A DNA stretch of 64,000 nucleotides from Chryseobacterium sp. SNU WT5 (GCF_007362475.1 NZ_CP041687.1:2666001-2730000); one strand, 5' to 3'. Counted from the first letter of the stretch, positions 9,701-17,637 are shown. Notes: a model not told the origin generated them from the letters alone. Numbers and translations: made by a program.

Positions 9701-10440
9701 CGCAAAATGCCTTTAGAAAAGAAGGTGCTGAAGTTTCAGGATTGCCATTAATTAATCTCAATCATCAATTGTTAAATGAAAGTATAGATGCCTGGATTTC
9801 GGAAATTAATCAGTCTCAGATTTTAGTTTTATCGGGTGGTTTTTCCGCCGGAGATGAGCCAGATGGTTCGGCAAAATTTATTGTCAATGTTTTGAAAAAC
9901 GAAAAGATGAAAAATGCGGTTCATCAATTATTGGAACGTGATGGAATGGTTCTCGGAATTTGTAATGGTTTCCAGGCCTTAGTAAAATCTGGATTATTGC
10001 CTTATGGTGAGATTCGGGATTTAAATGCAGATTCACCGACTTTAGCGCATAATGCAATTGGTCGTCATATTTCTCAAATGGTTGATGTGAAAGTGATCAA
10101 TGATGATTCTCCTTGGTTAAAAGGAATGAAAGACCAAGTTTATACCATTCCAATTTCACATGGTGAAGGTCGATTTATGGCGTCAGAAAAGGTGATTCAG
10201 GAATTGTACGAGAATGGTCAGATTGCAACTCAATACATTGATCACGACGGAAACATCGCACACGGAATGCCGTTTAACCCAAATAACTCCTTATTCGGGA
10301 TTGAAGGTTTAACTTCAAAATCAGGGAAAATATTTGGTAGAATGGGACATCCAGAGCGTTATGCAGAAGGGTTAATGAAGAATATTCCAACGGCAAATTA
10401 TCATAACATCTTTAAAAACGGAGTTGAGTATTTTAAATAA
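6751..10440 (+). CDS. purL: phosphoribosylformylglycinamidine synthase (large, fused type)
   Basis: A 1229-residue FGAM synthase of the long single-chain type found in proteobacteria and Bacteroidetes, so no separate purQ/purS is needed. It makes FGAM from FGAR, glutamine and ATP. An N-terminal PurS-like region (about 1-170) is followed by two halves of the synthetase domain; FKNETHNHPTEIEPFGGA around residue 310 is the conserved ATP-site segment and GGKDSMSG around 770 lies in the second half. A class I glutaminase domain begins near APIFPGTNCEYET (about 975), with the nucleophile Cys1071 in LGICNGFQ and the conserved GHPERYAEG near the end. It shows no defects. Confidence 0.97.
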   Translation: MKKRIFVEKKGIFDVESPQVFNEIKNIVPTIKDVKVYNIYDVFGVNDNEFSKVINNTFVDPVTDILHEDNPAKGIHFATEFLPGQYDQRADSAQQCIVLLTGNENGKVRSGKLIELFGVSESEVEAIKNHLINKVESQVKDLSKFEIPAEETPDPVLVHKGFNEFSAEELKAFYDDHGFALDIDDLEFIQNYFKTENRNPTETELKVLDTYWSDHCRHTTFETELTDIQFNDAFKSTLQTIFNDYLEKRKFLGRELKPISLMDLATVCARYFHKTGKLENLVVSDEINACTIEIEAEFDGKKEPWYLLFKNETHNHPTEIEPFGGASTCLGGAIRDPLSGRAFVYQAMRLSGAANVLEPISETLAGKLPQRTITKQAANGYSSYGNQIGLATTSVNEIYHDGYKAKRMEVGFVVGAVKKDWVKREQPQNGDLVILLGGATGRDGVGGASGSSKVQDETSIHTLSTEVQKGNAVEERKIQRLFRNPEVTTLIKKSNDFGAGGVSVAIGEIADSLEINLDILPLKYEGLNGTELAISESQERMAVVIEAKDKEKFIRFCEKENIKAVEVAKVTDSGRMQMFWQGNKIVDLSREFLDTNGCAKTQHAEVSHLQPVENQNIKFSEENFFNILSSKNVASQKGLAEMFDASVGGTSVAMPFGGKHQLTEMEGSVQTLPILNAKNIETVSLASWGFDADISSQNSLVGAANAVVESVAKIVAMGGDYKNIRLSFQEYFEKLGNQPEKWGKPLASLLGAYDAQMNFELAAIGGKDSMSGSFQDIHVPPTLISFACANGEKKNIISPEFKKAGNKLYLFNHISQENGMPNYQDLKQIFDYLFENIKSKKIVSVKTIKEGGVAVALAKMSFGNHLGAEIKLDEHLLLTKNIGSLIIESSEDLENDLLQVIGEVNNSNILKMSCFECSIEKLLEVWGGTFEELFPTKENSKMVVEIDSKLNSTQPRTIHINKHQLAKPKVFAPIFPGTNCEYETQNAFRKEGAEVSGLPLINLNHQLLNESIDAWISEINQSQILVLSGGFSAGDEPDGSAKFIVNVLKNEKMKNAVHQLLERDGMVLGICNGFQALVKSGLLPYGEIRDLNADSPTLAHNAIGRHISQMVDVKVINDDSPWLKGMKDQVYTIPISHGEGRFMASEKVIQELYENGQIATQYIDHDGNIAHGMPFNPNNSLFGIEGLTSKSGKIFGRMGHPERYAEGLMKNIPTANYHNIFKNGVEYFK

Positions 10441-10471
10441 TATCAACATTTATTAGGTAAAGAGAACTAAA

Positions 10472-10491
10472 TATAAGTTAATTTACTTATA
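10472..10491. promoter_or_regulatory. operator-like palindrome, site A
   Basis: TATAAG-N8-CTTATA. Extended by one base on each side, the arms ATATAAGT / ACTTATAT pair over 8 bp. It is the first of four sites with the same geometry in front of the SatD-family gene. Confidence 0.6.
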
Positions 10492-10500
10492 TGTAACGAT

Positions 10501-10520
10501 TATTAGTTAATTAGCTTATA
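10501..10520. promoter_or_regulatory. operator-like palindrome, site B
   Basis: TATTAG-N8-CTTATA, one mismatch from a perfect inverted repeat. Its centre is 29 bp from that of site A, with a 9-bp gap between the two sites. Confidence 0.55.
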
Positions 10521-10547
10521 TTCTAAAATAAAATTTAAAAATTAAAA

Positions 10548-10567
10548 TATTAGGTATTTGCCTTATA
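10548..10567. promoter_or_regulatory. operator-like palindrome, site C
   Basis: TATTAG-N8-CTTATA, with the right half identical to the other sites. The inner bases extend pairing (GG...CC). Its centre is 47 bp from site B. Confidence 0.55.
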
Positions 10568-10576
10568 TTATCGATT

Positions 10577-10596
10577 TATAAGGATTATTGCTTATA
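10577..10596. promoter_or_regulatory. operator-like palindrome, site D
   Basis: TATAAG-N8-CTTATA with perfect arms, centred 29 bp from site C (again a 9-bp gap). It ends 8 bases before the start codon and overlaps the TATATTTG box, so a bound protein would block the promoter. Confidence 0.6.
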
Positions 10597-10600
10597 TTTG
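10593..10600 (+). promoter_or_regulatory. -7 box of the SatD/DUF3307 operon
   Basis: TATATTTG is an exact match to TAnnTTTG and lies only 4 bases before the ATG at 10605. Transcription starting the usual few bases downstream would give a leaderless mRNA. No TTG lies at the normal distance upstream, as may be expected of a regulated promoter. Confidence 0.5.
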
Positions 10601-10604
10601 TAAC

Positions 10605-11210
10605 ATGATTGCGATTATCACTGGAGATATCATTAATTCTCAAAAATCAGATGCTGAACTATGGCTTCCAAAATTGAAAAATTTATTGGGTTCATGGTCT
10701 GTAACACCAGGAAATTGGGAAGTATACCGAGGAGATGAATTTCAATTAAAGTGTAGTGTTGGTGAAGTATTTCATAAAGCTCTACTTTTAAAATCACTCA
10801 TCAGAACATTTGAAAATTTAGATGTACGTATTGCAATTGGTATCGGTAATGAAGTATTTCTTTCCGAAAAAATAACGGAATCAAATGGTTCTGCTTACGT
10901 AAATTCTGGCCGGCTATTAACAGAGATTACCGCTCAAGGAAAGACGTTAGCCATACAAACGGAAAATGAAAAAGTAAACCGGGATTTGAATATACTTTTC
11001 AAGTGGGCATCTATAGATTTCGATAATTGGACTGCAGCTACCGCAGAAATTATTCATCAGTTATTAGGTAACTCAGAATTAACTCAGGACGAATTAGCGA
11101 AAGAGCTTAATATAAGCCAGTCTTCAGTAAGTCAAAGGCTTAAGAGAGCTAATTTTGATTTATTACAAGAAACCGATCAATATTTCAGAAAGAAAATATC
11201 AGAATTATAA
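10605..11210 (+). CDS. SatD family protein: cyclase-like domain with C-terminal HTH
   Basis: A 201-residue soluble protein of the SatD family, whose biochemical role is unknown. Residues 1-145 begin ITGDIINSQ (Asp8), then have YRGDEFQL (Asp44), VRIAIGIG (74-81) and GSAYVNSGRL (95-104). The order and spacing recall class III nucleotidyl cyclases (two metal-binding Asp, then the VN..AR motif), which is my inference. Residues 160-181 form a helix-turn-helix (ELAKELNISQSSVSQRLKR), so the protein probably binds DNA. Four palindromic sites directly upstream make autoregulation likely. Its stop codon abuts the ATG of the DUF3307 gene, so the two are made together. It sits between purL and purC without an obvious purine link. 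Confidence 0.8.
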   Translation: MIAIITGDIINSQKSDAELWLPKLKNLLGSWSVTPGNWEVYRGDEFQLKCSVGEVFHKALLLKSLIRTFENLDVRIAIGIGNEVFLSEKITESNGSAYVNSGRLLTEITAQGKTLAIQTENEKVNRDLNILFKWASIDFDNWTAATAEIIHQLLGNSELTQDELAKELNISQSSVSQRLKRANFDLLQETDQYFRKKISEL

Positions 11211-11912
11211 ATGATTTTTACTTCACTCATATTAGCACATCTATTAGGAGATTTTATTCTTCAGCCTAATTCTTGGGTCGCTGATAAAGAGAAGAAAAAA
11301 GGAGGTAGCATCTATTTGTACCTTCATGTAGCGCTACATATGGCACTCGTTCTAATATTTTTATGGGATCTTAATCTTTGGTGGATTGCTTTAATTATTG
11401 GTAGTACCCACCTAATAATTGATTGGGCAAAACTTTATTTTCAGAATCCTAAAACCACAAGAACTTGGTTCTTTGTAGATCAGGCTGCACATATTTTGGT
11501 AATTATTGCTTTGTCAATGATTTACTTTCCTTATTTTAAATGGGAGGATTTCTTTAATGCTGATAGTCTGCAATTGATTACTGCAGTCGTTTTCCTTACA
11601 GTTCCCTCTTCAATCCTAATCAAAACGGTGATCTCCTTTTGGACACCAGTTACGGTTGATCACAGCAAATTACAGACAGAATCCCTGGTCAATGCTGGGA
11701 AATACATTGGTATTCTCGAGCGTCTCCTGGTATTTGTTTTCATATTGGTGAACCATTGGGAAGGCGTAGGATTTATGATCGCTGCAAAGTCGGTTTTCAG
11801 ATTTAGTGATCTAGCAGAAGCAAAACAGCGTAAGCTGACTGAATATGTTTTAATAGGAACCTTGCTAAGTTTTGGCATCGCAGTTCTTACAGGTATTTTT
11901 GTAAAAATTTAA
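11211..11912 (+). CDS. DUF3307 domain membrane protein
   Basis: A 233-residue integral membrane protein. It opens with the DUF3307 signature LAHLLGDFILQPNSWVADKEKKKGG: a first membrane helix that carries an Asp and a Gln, then a basic loop. HLIIDWAKLYF (about 65-75) and WFFVDQAAHILVI (about 85-97) contain further conserved polar residues within helices. I count about six to seven hydrophobic segments in all. No function is established for the family. Its ATG follows the stop of the SatD-family gene with no gap, so translation is coupled and the pair looks like one regulator-plus-membrane-protein unit. Confidence 0.82.
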   Translation: MIFTSLILAHLLGDFILQPNSWVADKEKKKGGSIYLYLHVALHMALVLIFLWDLNLWWIALIIGSTHLIIDWAKLYFQNPKTTRTWFFVDQAAHILVIIALSMIYFPYFKWEDFFNADSLQLITAVVFLTVPSSILIKTVISFWTPVTVDHSKLQTESLVNAGKYIGILERLLVFVFILVNHWEGVGFMIAAKSVFRFSDLAEAKQRKLTEYVLIGTLLSFGIAVLTGIFVKI

Positions 11913-11941
11913 TATAGATATAAAATTTAATAAACAGTAAA

Positions 11942-12661
11942 ATGACAAAAGGAGCAATGCTTTATGAAGGAAAGGCAAAGCAGGTTTTCGAAACCGATAA
12001 TCCAAACGAGGTGATTGTCCGTTTCAAAGATGATGCAACAGCTTTCAACGCACAAAAGAGAGGAAATTTTGACCTCAAAGGTGAAATGAATAACGCCATC
12101 ACCACCTTAATTTTTGAATATTTGAACACCAAAGGAATTCCTACTCACTTCATTCAAAAATTAGATGAAAGAGAGCAATTGGTACAGAAAGTAAGCATCA
12201 TTCCACTGGAAATGGTGGTTCGTAACTATGCAGCAGGAAGCATGGCGCAGAGATTAGGAGTGGAAGAAGGTATAAAGTCACCAGTCACCATTATTGATAT
12301 TTGCTACAAAAGAGATGATCTGGGTGATCCATTAATTAATGATCATCACGCCGTTTTCTTGGGCGCTGCAACCTATGATGAGCTGAAGGAAATGTACAAA
12401 TTGACTTCTGAAATTAATGATATTTTAATTGACCTTTTTGATCGAATGAATATTATTTTGGTAGATTTTAAAATTGAATTAGGTAAAACTGCAGATGGAA
12501 AAATTATTCTAGCTGATGAGATCTCACCAGATACTTGTCGTCTTTGGGATAAAGACACGATGAAGAAACTTGACAAAGATCGCTTTAGAAGAGATTTGGG
12601 CGAAGTGACAGAAGCGTACGTAGAAATTTATGAGCGATTAAAAAAAGTTCTTCAAAAATAA
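11942..12661 (+). CDS. purC: SAICAR synthase
   Basis: A 239-residue phosphoribosylaminoimidazole-succinocarboxamide synthase. It joins CAIR to aspartate with ATP, giving SAICAR, the substrate of the PurB encoded 7 kb upstream. Family motifs are clear: [11 protein letters not shown] at the N-terminus (ATP-binding loop), [18 protein letters not shown] [15 protein letters not shown] in the middle, and [15 protein letters not shown] near residue 190. The length fits the short bacterial form. purF follows 18 bases downstream of the stop, so the two are probably co-transcribed. Confidence 0.97.
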   Translation: MTKGAMLYEGKAKQVFETDNPNEVIVRFKDDATAFNAQKRGNFDLKGEMNNAITTLIFEYLNTKGIPTHFIQKLDEREQLVQKVSIIPLEMVVRNYAAGSMAQRLGVEEGIKSPVTIIDICYKRDDLGDPLINDHHAVFLGAATYDELKEMYKLTSEINDILIDLFDRMNIILVDFKIELGKTADGKIILADEISPDTCRLWDKDTMKKLDKDRFRRDLGEVTEAYVEIYERLKKVLQK

Positions 12662-12679
12662 TTTTTGGGAAAACTAAAG

Positions 12680-14170
12680 ATGAAAAATTTACAACAAGAG
12701 AGAGAAGATTATTTAAATCAATTTAAAGATAATGTTTACGGCAGAAACCTGCTGAAGACAGAAGATCCGTTTGATGCACCTTCAGAAGAATGTGGAATTT
12801 TCGGACTTTATTCGGACCATGATTTAGATACCTTTTCTTTGTCTCAATTTGGGCTTTTTGCCTTACAGCATCGTGGTCAGGAAGCATGTGGTATTTCTGT
12901 GATGAACGATGGTAAAATCTTTAATATTAAAGATGAAGGTCTGGTATTAGATGTGTATAAAGAAATCCGTAATCCTGAGACTTTCATGGGGAATTCTGCG
13001 ATCGGACATACAAGATATACCACTGCAGGAGATAAAAAGAAATACAACTTTCAACCTTTCTTTGCTAAGAATGAATATGATCAAATCATTCTTTCTATCG
13101 CTCACAACGGAAATTTAACCAATGCCGTTGCATTAAAAAAAGAACTTGAAGCAGAAGGTGTAGTTTTTAAAGCGACCTCTGATTCAGAAGTTATTTTGCG
13201 TTTGATCCAGAAGCATTTGGATCTAGGTTTGCGTGCTGCAATTAAGACCACAATGGAAAAAATTGAAGGGGCTTATTCTGTAGTTGGAATGACCAGAAAT
13301 AAATTTTTTGCCTTTCGGGATTTTCATGGAATTCGTCCGTTGGTTTTAGGTGCAATTGATGAAAAAACATATGTTGTAGCATCAGAATCTGTCGCATTGG
13401 ATGCTGTGGGAGCTCAATATGTAAGAGATATTTTACCCGGTGAAATTGTTTATACCAACGAAAATGAAACTGGTTTACAAAGCTTTTTAGTGAAAGAAGA
13501 TTGTGAAAAAAGAACATGCTCATTTGAGTATATCTATTTCGCCCGACCAGATTCAATTATGGAAGGAATTAATGTTCACGAGATTCGAGAAAAATCCGGA
13601 GCTAAAATTTGGGAACAGGCTCCTGTAGAAGCAGACATCGTAATTGGTGTTCCGGATTCTGGCGTTCCGGCTGCAATTGGTTTTTCTATCGCATCGGGTA
13701 TTCCTTTTCGTCCAGTTCTGATTAAGAATAGATACATAGGTAGAAGTTTTATTGTTCCTACTCAAGAAATGAGAGAAAGGATTGTAAATCTTAAACTGAA
13801 TCCTATTGTTTCTGAAATTAAAGGAAAGAGAGTAGTGATCATTGATGATTCCATTGTTCGTGGGACCACTTCGAAACGTCTGGTAAAAATTCTGAAAGAT
13901 GCAGGGGTAAAAGAGATTCACTTCCGTAGTGTATCGCCACCCATTATTGCACCTTGTTATTTAGGAATTGATACTCCCACAAAAGATGATTTGATTTCCG
14001 CTAACATGACGGTGGAAGAACTAAGGAAATACTTAGGAGTTGATTCTCTTGAGTTCTTAAGTATGGATAATTTGAGGAGTATATTAGGAAGCTCGAACCA
14101 TTGTTTTGGTTGCTTTACTGAAGAATATCCAGTTCCTGCAGGACCAAACCCTGATTTTACAGATAAATAA
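12680..14170 (+). CDS. purF: amidophosphoribosyltransferase
   Basis: A 496-residue enzyme of the first committed purine step: PRPP plus glutamine gives phosphoribosylamine. The start is the ATG at 12680 (MKNLQQ); a TTG five codons earlier also exists. The N-terminal nucleophile is Cys38 in EECGIFGLY, preceded by a 37-residue stretch that must be removed, longer than the 11-residue propeptide of Bacillus. LQHRGQEACG and GHTRYTTAG belong to the Ntn-amidase domain. VVIIDDSIVRGTTSKRLV is the PRPP-binding loop of the C-terminal phosphoribosyltransferase domain. CFGCFTEEYP near the end holds closely spaced cysteines. A strong terminator follows. Confidence 0.97.
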   Translation: MKNLQQEREDYLNQFKDNVYGRNLLKTEDPFDAPSEECGIFGLYSDHDLDTFSLSQFGLFALQHRGQEACGISVMNDGKIFNIKDEGLVLDVYKEIRNPETFMGNSAIGHTRYTTAGDKKKYNFQPFFAKNEYDQIILSIAHNGNLTNAVALKKELEAEGVVFKATSDSEVILRLIQKHLDLGLRAAIKTTMEKIEGAYSVVGMTRNKFFAFRDFHGIRPLVLGAIDEKTYVVASESVALDAVGAQYVRDILPGEIVYTNENETGLQSFLVKEDCEKRTCSFEYIYFARPDSIMEGINVHEIREKSGAKIWEQAPVEADIVIGVPDSGVPAAIGFSIASGIPFRPVLIKNRYIGRSFIVPTQEMRERIVNLKLNPIVSEIKGKRVVIIDDSIVRGTTSKRLVKILKDAGVKEIHFRSVSPPIIAPCYLGIDTPTKDDLISANMTVEELRKYLGVDSLEFLSMDNLRSILGSSNHCFGCFTEEYPVPAGPNPDFTDK

Positions 14171-14174
14171 ATAC

Positions 14175-14205
14175 AAAAGGTTGGGAATTTATTCCCAACC
14201 TTTTT
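14175..14205. terminator. bidirectional terminator after purF
   Basis: Fourteen-bp perfect arms (AAAAGGTTGGGAAT and its complement, 14175-14188 and 14191-14204) with T-tracts on both sides. It lies between convergent purF and the outer-membrane protein gene. Confidence 0.9.
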
Positions 14206-14225
14206 AGTTATATCAATTTCTGTTA

Positions 14226-14882
14226 TTAGAATTTGTAAGCCAATCCAACTTGGAATACGTTATTCTTAACTGAATCAGATCCACTTGGTCTGTCTTTCGC
14301 AATGTCAGTCAATCCTGCAACATATCTTGCGGTAATTCCAACATTTGGTGTGAAATAATATCCTGCACCTAGACCTAAACCAAAGTTAAAAGTATTTAAG
14401 TTGTCTTTAATATCTACACTTGCTGAAGCAGATGTGCTTGAAGAAGTTCCTCCACTAGTTGTAGTAGTAGTAACTCTATCTCCTTTTGATTTACCACTAA
14501 CCATCAGTCCAAATTCTGGACCTGCTTCTAAGTAGAATGCTGGAGTTGCGTTGTATTGGAACATTACAGGTAAAGTAACATAATCTAAATTAGTAGACCC
14601 TGAAGTTTTTGTCGTAATTGTACTTCCTCCGATAGTTGAAGTAGATGTGGTTGTTGCTTTATTACCCATCTGAGAATACAATAATTCAGGTTGAATGCTG
14701 AAATTCTCTGCTAAAGGAGCATTCATAAAAACTCCCGCGTTGAAACCAATTTTTGATTTAGCATCGTCCATGGAAGCATCTTTTGATAATGAAGATACGT
14801 TCATTCCTGCTTTAACTCCAAATTGTTGTGCAAATGTCAATGTACTCATTGCTACTGCTGCACCTAAAAATAACTTTTTCAT
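14226..14882 (-). CDS. outer membrane beta-barrel protein (PorT-like)
   Basis: A 218-residue protein with a Sec signal peptide (MKKLFLGAAVAMSTLTFAQ, cleavage after AQ). An 8-strand barrel of the PorT/OmpA-like type follows: alternating hydrophobic strands such as FGVKAGMNVSSL, FSIQPELLYSQMG, FYLEAGPEFGLMV and FGLGLGAGYYF. It ends in the aromatic LAYKF typical of barrels inserted by Bam. Two Ser/Thr-rich loops (about 75-95 and 135-155) would face outside. Such genes are numerous in Flavobacteriia and mostly of unknown role. It is transcribed alone. About 300 bases upstream show no clear promoter box or other feature. Confidence 0.85.
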   Translation of the reverse strand: MKKLFLGAAVAMSTLTFAQQFGVKAGMNVSSLSKDASMDDAKSKIGFNAGVFMNAPLAENFSIQPELLYSQMGNKATTTSTSTIGGSTITTKTSGSTNLDYVTLPVMFQYNATPAFYLEAGPEFGLMVSGKSKGDRVTTTTTSGGTSSSTSASASVDIKDNLNTFNFGLGLGAGYYFTPNVGITARYVAGLTDIAKDRPSGSDSVKNNVFQVGLAYKF

Positions 14883-15181
14883 AATCTTAAATTTTTCTGA
14901 TTAATTTTTTGTTTTCAATAATTTGGATTATGTAATTTCTAAAAATTAATTTTTGTCATTTTAAAAATTGACTAATCCTCGTTACCGTTACATTTTTAAT
15001 TTTGTTTTACGCTTGGAGTACTTTCAAATGCTGTGCCAAAACTCACTAAGAATATAAAAAATTAAACAATAGTTTAAAATTATAAAAGTATAATAAATTG
15101 TTAAACAGTTAGTTGTGATATTTAAAATTAATGATATCCTAAGATTGGTAAGGACTTAAATATTGATTAACAAAGAGGTTT

Positions 15182-16222
15182 TTAATCTAAATTTTGATAA
15201 TAATGCAATGCATAATTAACGTTTTCAGTACTTACGGAGGAATCGAAAGTTGCCTCCCCGATATTTTTAATCAAGGAAAAACTGATGTTTCCGAACGAAT
15301 TCTTTTTATCATTCTTCATCAAATGTAAAATCTCTTCAGAAGAGAAACCACTAATGTCCAAAGAAGGAAAGAATCTTCTTACATTTAAAATGATGCTATC
15401 TGCAGTTTCTTTTGAAATTAAATGTTCTAAAAAAGAAATACGCGTTTCACAAATCATTCCCAGCGCCACCGCTTCACCATGAAGAATGGGTTTCCCTTTT
15501 TCTAAAAATAAACTTTCTATCGCGTGACCAATTGTATGGCCAAAATTCAGTGTTTTTCGGATATTCTGTTCTGTGAAATCTTTTTTCACCACATTTAATT
15601 TGATCTTCATCGAATTTTCAATTAAATGAAAAATTTGCTCAGCATTTAACTCTTTAATTGAGATTAAATCATTCCAATGGTTGGCATCAGCGATTAAGCC
15701 ATGTTTTAACATTTCAGCGAAACCGCTTCTAAGTTCTACAAAAGGTAAGGTGTTTAGAAACTCTGGAAAAACGAAAATTTTCTGTGGATTTGCAAAAGTT
15801 CCAATAATATTTTTTAAAAACTGATGATCGATCCCCGTTTTTCCTCCAATTGAAGCATCACACATACCTAAAAGGGTAGTTGGGATATTGATGAAAAGAA
15901 TTCCTCGTTTGTAAGTAGATGCGATAAATCCACCCATATCGGTGATGACTCCACCTCCTAAATTGATCATTAATGCCTTTCTGTCAGTTTCAAACTCGGT
16001 CAAAATTTCCCAAAGTTGGGTTGCTGTTTCCAGAGTTTTCAGTTCTTCACCGGCTTCAATCTCAATAATTTCAAATGGCGTCTCGGTTTCTAAATTTCCT
16101 AAAAGAATGGGAAGGCAGTGTTCATGGGTGTTCTCATCAACTAAAATAAGAAGTTGAGTAGGGTTTACTTCTTTTAAATAAGCATTAAGCTGAGAAAAAC
16201 TAGGATCTAATATAGATATCAT
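15182..16222 (-). CDS. aroB: 3-dehydroquinate synthase
   Basis: A 346-residue NAD- and metal-dependent enzyme that converts DAHP to 3-dehydroquinate in the shikimate pathway. The NAD-binding core reads LGGGVITDMGGFIASTYKRG around residues 95-115, followed by NIPTTLLGMCDASIGGKTGID. The metal ligands lie in the SGFAEMLKHG and LNFGHTIGHAIE segments, with a later LHGEAVALGM. The length fits the bacterial family. No other aro gene is adjacent. The promoter reads on the minus strand just upstream. Confidence 0.96.
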   Translation of the reverse strand: MISILDPSFSQLNAYLKEVNPTQLLILVDENTHEHCLPILLGNLETETPFEIIEIEAGEELKTLETATQLWEILTEFETDRKALMINLGGGVITDMGGFIASTYKRGILFINIPTTLLGMCDASIGGKTGIDHQFLKNIIGTFANPQKIFVFPEFLNTLPFVELRSGFAEMLKHGLIADANHWNDLISIKELNAEQIFHLIENSMKIKLNVVKKDFTEQNIRKTLNFGHTIGHAIESLFLEKGKPILHGEAVALGMICETRISFLEHLISKETADSIILNVRRFFPSLDISGFSSEEILHLMKNDKKNSFGNISFSLIKNIGEATFDSSVSTENVNYALHYYQNLD

Positions 16223-16240
16223 TAGGACTGAAATTTATCA

Positions 16241-16270
16241 CAAAATTAAACTTTAATTTAGTTTTATCAA
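16241..16270 (-). promoter_or_regulatory. aroB promoter
   Basis: On the minus strand, TTG (16270-16268), a 19-base spacer and TAATTTTG (16248-16241) match the Bacteroidetes consensus TTG-N19-TAnnTTTG exactly. The -7 box ends 18 bases before the aroB start. Confidence 0.65.
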
Positions 16271-16311
16271 TTCAAGTAGTATCATTAAATTTGTTGATCT
16301 TAATAATTACT

Positions 16312-17481
16312 ATGAGTATTTTCAATAACACACAAATTGCCTTCGCAGATAAGACAGATTCTCAACTGAAAAAAGCTTACTGGATGTTCAAAGCAATTGA
16401 GCAGCCCATGATTACAAATCTGGGGATCTCTGCTCTGAACTTCACCGTGAAGAATGACTTCCCGTTTGTAACTGATATTGTGAAAAATACTTTGTTTGAG
16501 CAATTTTGTGGTGGGGAAACTCATGAAGAAAGCATGAAAGTAGTTAAACAGATGTTTAAGCATCATGTAGGAAGTATTTTCGATTATGCGATTGAAGGAA
16601 AAGCCGAAGAGAAAGTTTTTGATGATACTTGTGCAGAAATTAAACAGAACATCAAGTTTGCCGAAGGAAATCCTGCTATCCCATTTGTTGTTTTTAAGCC
16701 AACTGGTTTTGGTAGAATTGAAATCTACGAGGAAATAGGTAAAAAGATAGAACTCACCAATTCGCAAAAAGAAGAGTGGGCGAGAGTTGTAAAAAGATAT
16801 GAAGAGGTTTGCCAGATGGCATTTGATCGCAATGTGGTTATTATGATCGATGCGGAAGAAACCTGGATGCAAGATTCAACTGATCGTTTGGTGAATGAAA
16901 TGATGGAGAAATTCAACAAACAAAAAGCAATTGTTTGGAATACAGTGCAGATGTACCGAACTGGCAGATTGGAATATCTGGCGGAGGATTTACAAAGAGC
17001 AAAAGAGAAAAATTATTTTCTGGGATATAAATTCGTACGTGGTGCTTATATGGAAAAGGAAAGAGCACGTGCGGCAGCCATGAATTATCCAGATCCCATA
17101 CAGCCAACTAAACAAGCATCGGACGATAATTATAACGCCGCAATTGATTTTGTTTTAAATAACCTGGATACCGTTTCTGGCTTTTTTGGAACCCATAACG
17201 AAAAATCACATGAACTCGTGATGGACAAGATGAAAGCAATGGGACTGCCGAACGACCATTCTCAAATTCATTTTGGGCAACTGTATGGAATGAGTGACAA
17301 TATCACCTATTTTCTGGGTGCCGAAAAATATAATGTTTGTAAATATCTTCCTTATGGGCCGGTAAAAGATGTCGTTCCGTATCTAACGAGAAGAGCGCAG
17401 GAAAATACTTCTGTAGCCGGACAAACAGGTCGGGAATTAGGTTTGATTCAGAAAGAATTAGACAGGAGAAGAGGTAAGTAA
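16312..17481 (+). CDS. proline dehydrogenase
   Basis: A 389-residue monofunctional FAD-dependent proline dehydrogenase that oxidises proline to pyrroline-5-carboxylate. The chosen start is the ATG at 16312 (MSIFNN). A TTG seven codons earlier would add only hydrophobic residues. The TIM-barrel motifs are present: VVIMIDAEETW around 170, the conserved KFVRGAYMEKER near 250, GTHNEKS, and the C-terminal YLTRRAQENTS, whose arginines bind substrate carboxylate. The second enzyme of proline breakdown is not nearby. A TAAATTTG box overlaps 16286-16293. The gene is divergent from aroB and followed by a terminator. Confidence 0.93.
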   Translation: MSIFNNTQIAFADKTDSQLKKAYWMFKAIEQPMITNLGISALNFTVKNDFPFVTDIVKNTLFEQFCGGETHEESMKVVKQMFKHHVGSIFDYAIEGKAEEKVFDDTCAEIKQNIKFAEGNPAIPFVVFKPTGFGRIEIYEEIGKKIELTNSQKEEWARVVKRYEEVCQMAFDRNVVIMIDAEETWMQDSTDRLVNEMMEKFNKQKAIVWNTVQMYRTGRLEYLAEDLQRAKEKNYFLGYKFVRGAYMEKERARAAAMNYPDPIQPTKQASDDNYNAAIDFVLNNLDTVSGFFGTHNEKSHELVMDKMKAMGLPNDHSQIHFGQLYGMSDNITYFLGAEKYNVCKYLPYGPVKDVVPYLTRRAQENTSVAGQTGRELGLIQKELDRRRGK

Positions 17482-17512
17482 AATTCTGGTTTCTTAAGAA
17501 ATACCGATATCA

Positions 17513-17545
17513 AAGGATTGGATTTATTCCCATCCTTTTTTTTAT
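17513..17545 (+). terminator. terminator after proline dehydrogenase
   Basis: The imperfect hairpin AAGGATTGG ... CCCATCCTT (17513-17521, 17529-17537, one mismatch) is followed by an uninterrupted T-run. Confidence 0.75.
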
Positions 17546-17637
17546 TAAATAGGAGTGCTCTGGTTTTAGCAGAAATATATTTATAAATTTGTACTAGACT
17601 TCAAGATATCATTAAATCACTGAATCATTCTATTAAA

